14,120 nt of DNA. It comes from JAFGSZ01 sp964492185 (GTDB lineage Bacteria; Bacteroidota; Bacteroidia; Bacteroidales; UBA10428). Position 1 is the first letter of the stretch, and each line of letters opens with the position of its first letter. The stretch lies in the NCBI GenBank assembly GCA_964492185.1, contig CAZBJH010000091.1, forward strand, positions 1-14,120, given 5' to 3'. This document shows, in pieces, positions 7,355 to 14,066 of this stretch. The translations under genes and the position numbers were made by a program. The notes beneath the pieces are model-generated. The model saw only the letters and a program-made list of their open reading frames with translations, was not told the DNA's origin and did not search any database.

Positions 7355-8826
7355 GGCAAAACACTTTTTATATAATCAACTCTGTGCAATAATTCTGAAG
7401 CAGATGCATTTAACGCATCTGTTATAAGCCCCGGATAAACTCCCATAACAACTATTAGTGCTACAAAAATGAATATCGACAGCAATATGCCGGCCGGGGC
7501 AATTTCTTTTTCCGGAACAGGGCTACCGCTTTCTCCTTTAAAATAAATAACCTGAATTACTTTAAAGAAATAGGCAGCTTCAATTATTGTTGCCAGAAGG
7601 ATCAGTACGATCAATATTGTAAACATTGCTTCCTGCATAGATAAGGCCTCTTTAATAATCATGAATTTGCCGGGAAAGCCTATGAATGGCGGTAATCCAA
7701 CCAGTGAAAAGGCACCTATGGAAAAGGCGAATGATGTATAAGGCATTTTTTTCCCCATTCCCCCGAATGATGAAATATTCATTGAACCGCTGCGATGTAT
7801 CATGTATCCTGCAGCCAGAAATAATAAAGCCTTACCGAGGGTATGGCTCACAACTTGGAATAAGCCCCCGGTTATTCCGGAAAGTGAGCCCATAGAGATG
7901 GCAAATAGTATGAGTCCTGTTTGTCCTATACTGGAATAGGCAAGCATTCTTTTAATATTTTCCTGGCTGAAAGCACATAATTCGCCAATTAATAAAGTAA
8001 GTGCCCCCAAAATCAGCAGGAAAGTCAGTATACTTGAAGCTCCGAATAAAGTGAATACTATTCTTACCATTGCATAAAGGCCCACTTCAATTGCTATTCC
8101 CGATAAAATGGCACTTATTGATGAGGGTGCAGAGGAATGTGCATCAGGTAACCATGCATTTAACGGAAAGATTGCAGCCTCTATACCAAAGCCGGTAATG
8201 AGGAAAACCATGGGTACAAAAACAGACATGGAATGAACCGAATGAATATTACCTGCAATATCAGCCATGTTAAGTGTTCCAAACCGGCCATATAGCAATC
8301 CGATGCCAATTAGTATAAGACTTGATCCCAAAGTTCCCTGAATGAGATATTTAACGGCAGATTCGATACCGGCTTTATCTCCGAAAAAAGCTACCAGAGA
8401 GTATGAAGAGATACACAGGATCTCAAAAAAAACAAAGAGATTGAATATATCGCCGGTAAGAACCACTCCTGTAGCTCCGGTTAGAAGCAGCAGATAAAGT
8501 ATATGATATTTTTCCTGTGCCTTTCCTTTTATATAATTAAATGCATAGATTGAAACCAGTGAACCCACAAGCGCTATAAGGGTGGCAAATAGAATTCCCA
8601 GCGGCCCGGCAACAATATTAATACCGAATGGGGGGGCGAAACCTCCTATCGTGGTGAGCACGGGTTGTTCCAAAACCCGGGGTAAAAGTTTTAATGAGAT
8701 TGTAAGATTAAATAAAAATGCAACAAACGGGATAAATTTCAGGATCTTTTTCGAAATGAATGCGAAAATCGGAATTAAAAACGCCAGGCTTAAAGGAATT
8801 ACAATTAAAAGTACAGGGTTTACCAT
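7351..8826 (-). CDS. mrpD: MrpD/MbxH-like antiporter subunit
   Basis: This 491-aa polytopic subunit belongs to the Mrp Na+/H+ antiporter and complex I membrane-arm family. Landmarks: GGFAPPFGI (61-69), E135 in VFFEIL (helix 5), K159 in AVKY, WLPDAHSSAPSS (225-236), KRMLAYSSIGQTG (292-304), K332 in SHTLGKALLFL and K387 in GFPGK (helix 12). The helix-7 and helix-8 positions that are usually Lys are Glu here (E216 in GFGIEAAIFP and E247 in IEVGLYA), and the usual His of PxHxWLP is N223. It overlaps mrpC by seven bases and the second antiporter by four. Ion specificity cannot be read from sequence alone. Confidence 0.92.
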   Translation of the reverse strand: MVNPVLLIVIPLSLAFLIPIFAFISKKILKFIPFVAFLFNLTISLKLLPRVLEQPVLTTIGGFAPPFGINIVAGPLGILFATLIALVGSLVSIYAFNYIKGKAQEKYHILYLLLLTGATGVVLTGDIFNLFVFFEILCISSYSLVAFFGDKAGIESAVKYLIQGTLGSSLILIGIGLLYGRFGTLNMADIAGNIHSVHSMSVFVPMVFLITGFGIEAAIFPLNAWLPDAHSSAPSSISAILSGIAIEVGLYAMVRIVFTLFGASSILTFLLILGALTLLIGELCAFSQENIKRMLAYSSIGQTGLILFAISMGSLSGITGGLFQVVSHTLGKALLFLAAGYMIHRSGSMNISSFGGMGKKMPYTSFAFSIGAFSLVGLPPFIGFPGKFMIIKEALSMQEAMFTILIVLILLATIIEAAYFFKVIQVIYFKGESGSPVPEKEIAPAGILLSIFIFVALIVVMGVYPGLITDALNASASELLHRVDYIKSVLP

Positions 8827-9179
8827 CTTTGTTCTTTTATTTTACGTAAATTAAGAGTGCCATAATGTCCATATAATCTGACAGCCAGGGAAACCGCCAA
8901 TGCCAGCACGGCTACACCAATTACAATAGCAGTCAGTACCAGGGCCTGGGGTACCGGATCGACCATTCTATCAGCTTTCAGGCCGGATTTTGAAAATATG
9001 GGCGCTGTTCCGTCCGCGATATAACCAATTGTTATAAGAAACAGGTATATTCCTGTATCAAGAATACTGAATCCTATAATTACCTTGATCAGGTTTTTTT
9101 TAACCAGTAAAATGTATAATCCAATAAAAATGAGGCTAAAAGCTCCAATATAATAAATATTTTCACTTAAAAAGTTCAT
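8820..9179 (-). CDS. mrpC: MrpC/MbxG (NuoK-like) subunit
   Basis: This small membrane subunit, 119 aa with three predicted helices (about 9-26, 30-53, 79-103), is homologous to NuoK and MrpC. The signature DPVPQALVLTAIVIG (74-88) is diagnostic. A loop of about 20 residues (56-75) between helices 2 and 3 is typical of MrpC. The ATG overlaps the upstream stop (ATGA), and the stop overlaps the mrpD start. It is one of the Mrp antiporter subunits thought to form the cation path next to MrpA-C/MrpB. Confidence 0.93.
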   Translation of the reverse strand: MNFLSENIYYIGAFSLIFIGLYILLVKKNLIKVIIGFSILDTGIYLFLITIGYIADGTAPIFSKSGLKADRMVDPVPQALVLTAIVIGVAVLALAVSLAVRLYGHYGTLNLRKIKEQRW

Positions 9180-9862
9180 TGGCTTTTTTCTATTAAATTA
9201 TCGATAATGCCTGTTAATTCTGAACCTACTTTCAATCCGATCGCCATATAAATTAAGGGAATGATACCCGCGCTCATCAGGGAAGCCGGTTCGCCTTTGG
9301 ATATAAAATTGAAGAGAAAATCCTTACCTGTTATAAGGCCGACTATTCCTAATGTGATAAATGTTAAACCTCCCACCGCTTCTGCTATTGTACTAAGCTT
9401 ATAGTTTATTCGTTTACCCGTACATCCGAGATACATAAGAAGAAATGCGGATGCAATTATTGCCCCGCCCTGGAATCCGCCTCCCGGAGTAAGATGACCG
9501 TGAATAATAATGTAAATGCCTGTAAGCACAATTATTGGAAACAAAAACCGGCACCCGGTATATACGATGAGGCTTGCAGGTTCCTTATATATAACGGTCT
9601 TTTTATTTTTATAAAGACTGAAAAGTGCCCCCAGACCAATGGCTGCTGTAAAAAGCACTGTAATTTCACCTAATGTATCAAAAGAGCGGTAACCAACTAC
9701 AACGGAAGTTACAATGTTTATAGCACCTGTTTCCTCTATTCCTTTATTTATAAAATGGTTACCGATTATTGTTTTTGGTATGCCAAAAGGTATTTCTTTC
9801 AATGAAAGGGAAATGCCCGCGGCAATTATTGTCAGCAATATGATACCAATAAGCTTTCTCAT
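9176..9862 (-). CDS. mrpB: MbhE-like domain fused to MrpB (MbxF-like)
   Basis: This 228-aa membrane subunit has two parts. Residues 1-85 match the MbhE / C-terminal MrpA segment, with NIVTSVVVGYRSFDTLGE (49-66). Residues 92-228 match MrpB, with HGHLTPGGGFQGG (121-133) and a conserved helix ending near 211. In mbh operons these are two genes (E and F); here, as in mbx operons, they are one. No full-length MrpA gene is present: its C-terminal parts are supplied by this protein and the adjacent 79-aa subunit. Start and stop both overlap neighbouring genes by four bases. Confidence 0.9.
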   Translation of the reverse strand: MRKLIGIILLTIIAAGISLSLKEIPFGIPKTIIGNHFINKGIEETGAINIVTSVVVGYRSFDTLGEITVLFTAAIGLGALFSLYKNKKTVIYKEPASLIVYTGCRFLFPIIVLTGIYIIIHGHLTPGGGFQGGAIIASAFLLMYLGCTGKRINYKLSTIAEAVGGLTFITLGIVGLITGKDFLFNFISKGEPASLMSAGIIPLIYMAIGLKVGSELTGIIDNLIEKSQ

Positions 9863-10098
9863 TCTTCAAATCGTTTGGTTTTTTTAACAGCAATAATAAA
9901 TATACCTGTTACCAGGGCGGCGCCGATTGCTGCTTCAGCCATGGCTACATCAGGTGCCTGCAGAAAATAAAACAGAATTGCAGCTATTAAACTTACGATA
10001 CATGAAGCGATTATAGCACTTATCAGGTCTTTGAAGACTAATGCTGCAATTGCTGAGACGATCATTAATAATATGAGTATGGTTACAATTATTTCCAT
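9859..10098 (-). CDS. MbhD/MbxD-like small subunit (MrpA C-terminal segment)
   Basis: This 79-aa protein has three short hydrophobic stretches. APDVAMAEAAIGAAL (48-62) is the signature of the MbhD family (DUF4040), which corresponds to the region just after the antiporter core in full-length MrpA. It lies five bases after mrpG and overlaps the next gene by ATGA. Its size and place between the mrpG- and mrpB-type genes match MbhD/MbxD. It probably lines the Na+ pathway together with the MbhE/MrpB protein. Confidence 0.88.
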   Translation of the reverse strand: MEIIVTILILLMIVSAIAALVFKDLISAIIASCIVSLIAAILFYFLQAPDVAMAEAAIGAALVTGIFIIAVKKTKRFEE

Positions 10099-10103
10099 GA
10101 TTA

Positions 10104-10427
10104 CTACTTGTACCCTTTAAATTCTTTTGTTTTATCAACGACGCTTTTATCACTTAGTGAAATCCCTTTTTTCCTGGCAGCTCTGCCCAGTGCATGACTT
10201 GAAACAGGATTGGAAATAAGAACAAAGACTGCAATGATCACTGTCTTCCAGAACCATTCCGGTTGCATGATACCCACCCCGATGATAGTAAGGAAATTCC
10301 CCAGTGTTGTACATTTCGTTCCAGCCTGCACCCTGTTATAGACATCCGGCATCCTTAAAATGCCAAGGCTGCCTATAAAAAGAAATACAACGCCAATACC
10401 TGTTACGATTATACCGAATAGTTCCAT
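10104..10427 (-). CDS. mrpG: MrpG/MbxC antiporter subunit
   Basis: This 107-aa subunit has three predicted helices. The signature LGILRMPDVYNRVQAG (21-36) followed by TKCTTLG (37-43) matches the MrpG/PhaG consensus LRLPDxYxRxHAxTKxxTLG, with Gln replacing the usual His. NPVSSHALGRAA (73-84) is the second conserved block. AAGGA lies nine bases before the ATG, and mrpF ends three bases upstream. As in other Mrp loci it is required for assembly of the antiporter but carries no known catalytic residue. Confidence 0.93.
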   Translation of the reverse strand: MELFGIIVTGIGVVFLFIGSLGILRMPDVYNRVQAGTKCTTLGNFLTIIGVGIMQPEWFWKTVIIAVFVLISNPVSSHALGRAARKKGISLSDKSVVDKTKEFKGYK

Positions 10428-10430
10428 AGT

Positions 10431-10682
10431 TTATATTCCTTTCTCCAGATACCTGGCAATAGCTATTAGCCCTACAAATGAAATTATTGAATATACCAGG
10501 GCAACGTCTATGTATATATACCTGTCGAAAACAAAGCCAAGTAATACCAGCAGGGCAACAGAGACGGTGGTGGCCGTATCCATGGCTATTGCCCTGTCGG
10601 CTGCTGTAGGTCCTTTAATCATGCGAATTATGCAGAGTACAATTCCAATGCTGATGACAGCTATAAAAATTAAATATATCAT
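10431..10682 (-). CDS. mrpF: MrpF/MbxB antiporter subunit
   Basis: This 83-aa subunit has three predicted helices. Conserved blocks are GPTAADRAIAMD (24-35) and DVALVYSIISFVGLIAIARY (59-78), diagnostic of MrpF/PhaF. The start has no recognisable Shine-Dalgarno site. It is separated from the ArsR-type gene by 86 bases, the largest gap inside the cluster. A palindrome lies there, so this may be a transcription start for the downstream operon. Confidence 0.93.
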   Translation of the reverse strand: MIYLIFIAVISIGIVLCIIRMIKGPTAADRAIAMDTATTVSVALLVLLGFVFDRYIYIDVALVYSIISFVGLIAIARYLEKGI

Positions 10683-10715
10683 GCCGTGGGTTTTATTATT
10701 TCATCTTTAATATTC

Positions 10716-10726
10716 TACTATTAGTA
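10716..10726. promoter_or_regulatory. 11-bp palindrome upstream of mrpF, candidate ArsR operator
   Basis: TACTA-T-TAGTA is a perfect inverted repeat, 34 bases before the mrpF start and 42 bases after the ArsR-type stop. Minus-strand TATACT, a fair -10 element, overlaps it. An operator overlapping a -10 box next to the gene for a DNA-binding regulator is suggestive. However, the region is very AT-rich, so a chance palindrome is possible, and no well-spaced -35 box was found. Confidence 0.28.
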
Positions 10727-10768
10727 TATACAAATAATACGATGTTATAATGTAAAAAAATATTCCTT

Positions 10769-11029
10769 TTACATATCGTTAAAGACTTCTTTTATCCAAT
10801 GATCCAGCACTTTATAACAAACCATTGTTCCTTCTCTTCTGCTTTCAATAATTCCTGCATTTTTAAGGATTTTCAGGTGCTGGGAAATAGTGGACTGCGG
10901 TACATCCAGATTTTGCTGAATCTGGGAAACATTGCATTCATTATTGATCAGTCCCTTCACAATCTTCAATCGTATTGGATTTCCCAACGCCCTCATACAT
11001 TCTGCCAGATGTTCGAAATTTTGCTCCAA
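10769..11029 (-). CDS. ArsR-family winged-helix transcriptional regulator
   Basis: This is an 86-aa DNA-binding protein of the ArsR/SmtB type. It opens with ALGNPIRLKIVKGL (14-27), has the recognition helix VPQSTISQHLKILKNAGII (43-61) and the wing SRREGTMVCYKV (63-74). The classic metal site (CxC in the ELCVCDL position) is absent; cysteines are single, at C11, C32 and C71, so thiol or redox sensing is possible but unproven. The reading frame has no usable ATG before the conserved region: the chosen start is TTG at 11029, 21 bases after the mrpE stop, without a clear Shine-Dalgarno site. It lies between mrpE and mrpF, on their strand. Thermococcales control mbh and mbx through SurR, also an ArsR-type protein, but SurR uses a CxxC switch that is missing here. 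Confidence 0.88.
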   Translation of the reverse strand: MEQNFEHLAECMRALGNPIRLKIVKGLINNECNVSQIQQNLDVPQSTISQHLKILKNAGIIESRREGTMVCYKVLDHWIKEVFNDM

Positions 11030-11050
11030 ATGTAAATGTTTATAAATGAT

Positions 11051-11572
11051 TTATTTGAAAATTACCTTCAGGTATTTTTCGAATCTTTCCCCTATAATTC
11101 CGGTAGCTTCGTCAGTATCTTTTGTCTTTACATTAATCCAGTGAATTAAAAGCTTATCTTCATCAATGTCTAAAGTAAAAGTACCAGGGGTAAGTGTAAT
11201 AGAATTGGCAAGTATCATTTTTGCCAAATCCTGTTTTAATTCCGTTTGAATAATAATGATTCCTGGCTTGATAGGCATTTTAGGATGTATAACCCGGTAA
11301 GCCACATCAAAATTTGCTTTGATTATTTCCTTGAAAAGGACTACGATATAAAGGCAAAGAAAAATAATCTTTTTTATGGTGACTTTTGGAAATCCAATTA
11401 TTTGAAAGCCTTCGGATAATATGAGAGAAAGAATAAAACTCACGATAATTCCGGTAAACAACTCCTGTTTTTTCAGGCTCTGAGTAAGAGCCATCCATAT
11501 ACCCAATAAAATAACAAATAAATAAATGAAGTTTTTTATGGAATTAATTATTTTCTGTTTTTTTTCTATCAT
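11051..11572 (-). CDS. mrpE: MrpE/MbxA antiporter subunit
   Basis: This 173-aa subunit has hydrophobic stretches in the first 90 residues and a soluble C-terminal half. The block LANSITLTPGTFTLDI (121-136) followed by LLIHW (141-145) is the MrpE/PhaE signature. In Mrp loci this protein helps assembly and tunes activity. It is the first gene of the respiratory cluster, but the regulator gene parts it from mrpF, so it may be transcribed with the regulator from an upstream promoter. Its ATG lacks a well-placed Shine-Dalgarno site (AAGGA is about 20 bases away). Confidence 0.92.
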   Translation of the reverse strand: MIEKKQKIINSIKNFIYLFVILLGIWMALTQSLKKQELFTGIIVSFILSLILSEGFQIIGFPKVTIKKIIFLCLYIVVLFKEIIKANFDVAYRVIHPKMPIKPGIIIIQTELKQDLAKMILANSITLTPGTFTLDIDEDKLLIHWINVKTKDTDEATGIIGERFEKYLKVIFK

Positions 11573-11585
11573 CTGCTAATTAATG

Positions 11586-11612
11586 TAAGGTCCTTATTAT
11601 AAATTAATTATA
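11586..11612 (-). promoter_or_regulatory. Candidate promoter and palindrome upstream of mrpE
   Basis: On the minus strand two exact TATAAT boxes occur (11607-11612 and 11596-11601), 24 to 40 bases before the mrpE ATG. The second abuts an 11-base palindrome, TAAGG-T-CCTTA (11586-11596). No good -35 element was found at 16-18 bases spacing; the best is a poor TAAGCA match. The position suits a promoter with an operator for the mrpE-arsR transcript, but AT-richness makes chance TATAAT boxes likely. Confidence 0.27.
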
Positions 11613-11770
11613 GTGGTAATTCATTTAAATGCTTATTGAAAGAACGGGTATTGAATCAGGAATTTATTGTTATTCCATTCACAAAGGTATATGGATTATT
11701 AATGAATTTTCAAAATAAATCAACATGATTTTTCACCTGAATGAAAATATTTCCTGTTGTTATAGTTATA

Positions 11771-11804
11771 AAAAGCCGAATATTTTGGTTGGAAATCAGC
11801 TTTT
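11771..11804 (-). terminator. Terminator-like hairpin downstream of feoB
   Basis: AAAAGCTGA and TCGGCTTTT (minus-strand order; 11804-11796 and 11779-11771) form a nine-base stem with one G-T pair around a 16-base loop, followed on the minus strand by TTTTTATAA. It lies about 280 bases beyond the feoB stop, far for a feoB terminator, and its loop is long. It may instead end a leader or small RNA. Confidence 0.27.
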
Positions 11805-12082
11805 CCCGGGCTACAGACAATCCTATAATCCCTGCTCAGATAATCACAAAATCACTTGTTTGCATGTATTATATAAATTTTTAATTTTTCTTTTACGCTA
11901 ACCTGTATTATTCATACATCAGGTTTGGGGCAAATGCAAGTCGTTGAAAGTTGAACCGTTAGCTCGGCAAAGCCAATAATGCAGATTAAAGTTTGACAGC
12001 AATATAATAATTGTTTTTATATGTTTTCGTGATTCATACTGACACTAAGGATCTGATGATTGGGATTTGAGGAGTAACAGAA

Positions 12083-13801
12083 TCATTTGAATGCAACAGA
12101 CAAAATTGCATTTAATGCCCCTCCGACGATTAAAGCTGATAATACCATTATCACTGTAGATTTTAACATATCAATTATTCCCAGTTCTTTAACCAGTACT
12201 GCAAAGGTTGCTACACAGGGAAAATACATAGACAGAACCACTGATGCTACTATAAGCTGCTTTAAAGTCATGTTTAATGGAATAAGCATCCCTACAGCAA
12301 GGTCTTTTCGCAGAAACCCCATAATCATAGCTCCTGATGCTTCTTCAGGCAGTCCTAATAAATGATTGAATACAGGAGCTGTTATTTGTCCGATAAATTG
12401 CATGATACCCAGGGAATAAAGGATGTTGGCAATTAAAACACCAAGCAAAACAAAAGGAATGGCTTCTTTTGTAAACCATTTTAACCGCATCCAGGTTTTC
12501 TTTAATACACCCTTAAAATAGGGAATGCGATATGGTGGTATTTCCACGAATATTTCCGGTGATGTACCTTTTACAATTCGTTTTAGTAATAATCCGGTAA
12601 TGAACCATACTATAAATAATGTACCGAACACGATACCCAGGCTTTTTGCTCCAAATGGACCTAAAAGTCCGAAAAGCATTGCCTGCAATGCCATACAGGG
12701 TACCGCAACAGACATTATTGTTGCAGCGATAAATTTTTCTTTTCTGGTTTCCAGTATACGTATTGCTAAAGCTCCGGGAACATTGCAGCCAAGGCCAATA
12801 AGCATGGGTATTATAGCAAGGCCGTGAAGTCCCATTTTATGCATGATGTTATCTACCATAACAGCCACACGTGGAAGGTAACCTGAATCCTCAAGGAATG
12901 CAAGAACTGTGTAAAATGCAAATACATAGGGCAATACAGCACCTATTGGAACATATAGTCCGGTTGTCAGCAAACCGAATGACTGCCCGTAGTCTATGTT
13001 GCCGTTTATAAGTTCACCAATAAGCAGGTCATTCAGGATATCATGGCCTGCTAATATTTCTGAAAGCCTTAACATGATTGGTGACCAGGCTTTTTGAAAA
13101 AATGGTTCAAACAAATAATTGATCAGGCTTTCTCCTATGACACGAATGATCACGAACACTGCCAGCAGTATTGCCAGTAGTATAGGTATACCGGTGAAAG
13201 GTTTAACTGATGCATCACGCAATTTTTCAGAAAAAGTATGTTCCCTGGGTGTTATTTTCTGAACCTGATCAATTATTTTACCTATCTCGTTCCATCTTCG
13301 CGTATCATCATAAATAAAACGGGAGACCCTGGCATCATCAATTTTCCGGATTAGTTCTTTTATACCTTCACCGGACAATGCACAGGTGGTTACACAAGGT
13401 ATACCAATAATATGTTCAAGTTTCTTTTTATCAATTGAAATGCCGGTATGTTGTGCTTCGTCATAAAGGTTCAGTGCAATTATCATTGGCTTTTTCTGCC
13501 GGATCAATTGAAGAGTAAGATTTAAATTGCGTTCAAGATTGGTAGAATCAATAACCTGGATTACAATATCGCCTTCCCTGAGCATTTCGATGGCTACTTT
13601 TTCGGCCGGGCAGGTTGGTTCAAGGGTATAAGTACCAGGTACATCAATTAGTTCAGACCGTTCCCCTTTCAGGGTTACATATCCTTTGGTGAAATCGATG
13701 GAAGTACCGGCATAGTTTGATGAAATAACATCAACTCCAGTCAAACGATTGAAAACCACACTTTTACCTACGTTCGGGTTGCCAACTAACAGAATTTTCA
13801 T
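12083..13801 (-). CDS. feoB: Ferrous iron transporter FeoB, short divergent form
   Basis: This inner-membrane Fe(II) transporter has an N-terminal G domain. GTPase motifs: GNPNVGKS (7-14, G1), T33 in the NYAGTS switch (G2), DVPG (53-56, G3), NLYD (111-114, G4) and ALSG (about 141-144, G5). A linker follows, then a polytopic domain from about residue 200 with GYLPRVAVMVD (about 307) and GCNVPG (about 338-343). At 572 aa it is shorter than typical FeoB (about 700-770). The usual P-F-M-S-C-S-A-R-L-P segment reads AVPCMALQAM, and the GCNVPA Ala is Gly, so it belongs to a divergent clade; the Cys of both motifs is kept. It follows feoA by seven bases and is surely co-transcribed with it. The start has no strong ribosome site. 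It would supply iron for the very Fe-S-rich complex next door, though shared regulation is not shown. Confidence 0.9.
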   Translation of the reverse strand: MKILLVGNPNVGKSVVFNRLTGVDVISSNYAGTSIDFTKGYVTLKGERSELIDVPGTYTLEPTCPAEKVAIEMLREGDIVIQVIDSTNLERNLNLTLQLIRQKKPMIIALNLYDEAQHTGISIDKKKLEHIIGIPCVTTCALSGEGIKELIRKIDDARVSRFIYDDTRRWNEIGKIIDQVQKITPREHTFSEKLRDASVKPFTGIPILLAILLAVFVIIRVIGESLINYLFEPFFQKAWSPIMLRLSEILAGHDILNDLLIGELINGNIDYGQSFGLLTTGLYVPIGAVLPYVFAFYTVLAFLEDSGYLPRVAVMVDNIMHKMGLHGLAIIPMLIGLGCNVPGALAIRILETRKEKFIAATIMSVAVPCMALQAMLFGLLGPFGAKSLGIVFGTLFIVWFITGLLLKRIVKGTSPEIFVEIPPYRIPYFKGVLKKTWMRLKWFTKEAIPFVLLGVLIANILYSLGIMQFIGQITAPVFNHLLGLPEEASGAMIMGFLRKDLAVGMLIPLNMTLKQLIVASVVLSMYFPCVATFAVLVKELGIIDMLKSTVIMVLSALIVGGALNAILSVAFK

Positions 13802-13808
13802 CTTTGTT

Positions 13809-14036
13809 TTAATTCATCTCTACCATAATTTTTTGTGCTATGCCATATCCTATTGCAAGTTCAGAATTACCGGAACGTATTATAACAGGGCCTCTCATCC
13901 ATTGTTTGCTTATTTTTTCTATTTTTTTTCCTGTCCGGATGCCTAATGTATCCAGTTTTTGAATTAAACCGTATCCGCCATCAATATATTTGATAATCCC
14001 ATTCTTACCGGCGGGCATATTATTTAGTGAAATCAT
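13809..14036 (-). CDS. feoA: FeoA-domain protein
   Basis: This 75-aa cytosolic SH3-like protein works with FeoB in Fe(II) uptake. It matches the FeoA layout: NMPAGKNGIIKYIDGG (6-21), then LDTLGIRTGKKIEKI (28-42, equivalent to LxxLGLxPGxxVEVV), RGPVIIRSGNSELAIG (48-63) and a final A-x-K-I-M-V-E. An in-frame Met at codon 7 is possible, but the first ATG gives a better family match. Neither start has a good Shine-Dalgarno site. It lies seven bases before feoB. Confidence 0.88.
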   Translation of the reverse strand: MISLNNMPAGKNGIIKYIDGGYGLIQKLDTLGIRTGKKIEKISKQWMRGPVIIRSGNSELAIGYGIAQKIMVEMN

Positions 14037-14038
14037 AT

Positions 14039-14048
14039 ACTAATTAGT
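14039..14048. promoter_or_regulatory. Perfect 10-bp palindrome just upstream of feoA
   Basis: ACTAATTAGT ends two bases before the feoA start codon, where an iron-responsive repressor could block transcription or translation. It does not match the Fur consensus (GATAATGATAATCATTATC) beyond being AT-rich, and it is shorter than DtxR-type sites. It could be chance. Confidence 0.22.
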
Positions 14049-14066
14049 TTTTGTCAATAAACTCTT

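Larger units (their letters stand above)
11573..12082. other. 510-base intergenic region, no convincing gene
   Basis: This gap between feoB and mrpE is AT-rich. The longest ATG frame I noticed is 29 codons (11629-11718, plus strand), without a ribosome site. I see no tRNA cloverleaf, CRISPR-like repeat or transposon end. It holds one hairpin (11771-11804) and the candidate mrpE promoter. Its length is notable next to the otherwise tight packing, so a long leader, a small RNA or remains of a lost gene are possible. Confidence 0.5.

Noticed and set aside
11629..11718. 29-codon plus-strand frame in the intergenic gap
   Set aside because: Too short, no ribosome site and no recognisable motif; kept only as a note on the gap.
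11938..11960. Possible tRNA T-arm (GGTTCAAC on the minus strand near 11950)
   Set aside because: The anticodon and acceptor stems cannot be formed around it.
12525..12827. 100-codon plus-strand open frame
   Set aside because: It is antisense to feoB across its permease core; low-complexity composition and no family match.
14052..14057. Exact TTGACA (-35-like) on the minus strand upstream of feoA
   Set aside because: The -10 position at 17 bases spacing reads GATTTC and falls inside the feoA start, so it cannot serve as a standard promoter for this start.
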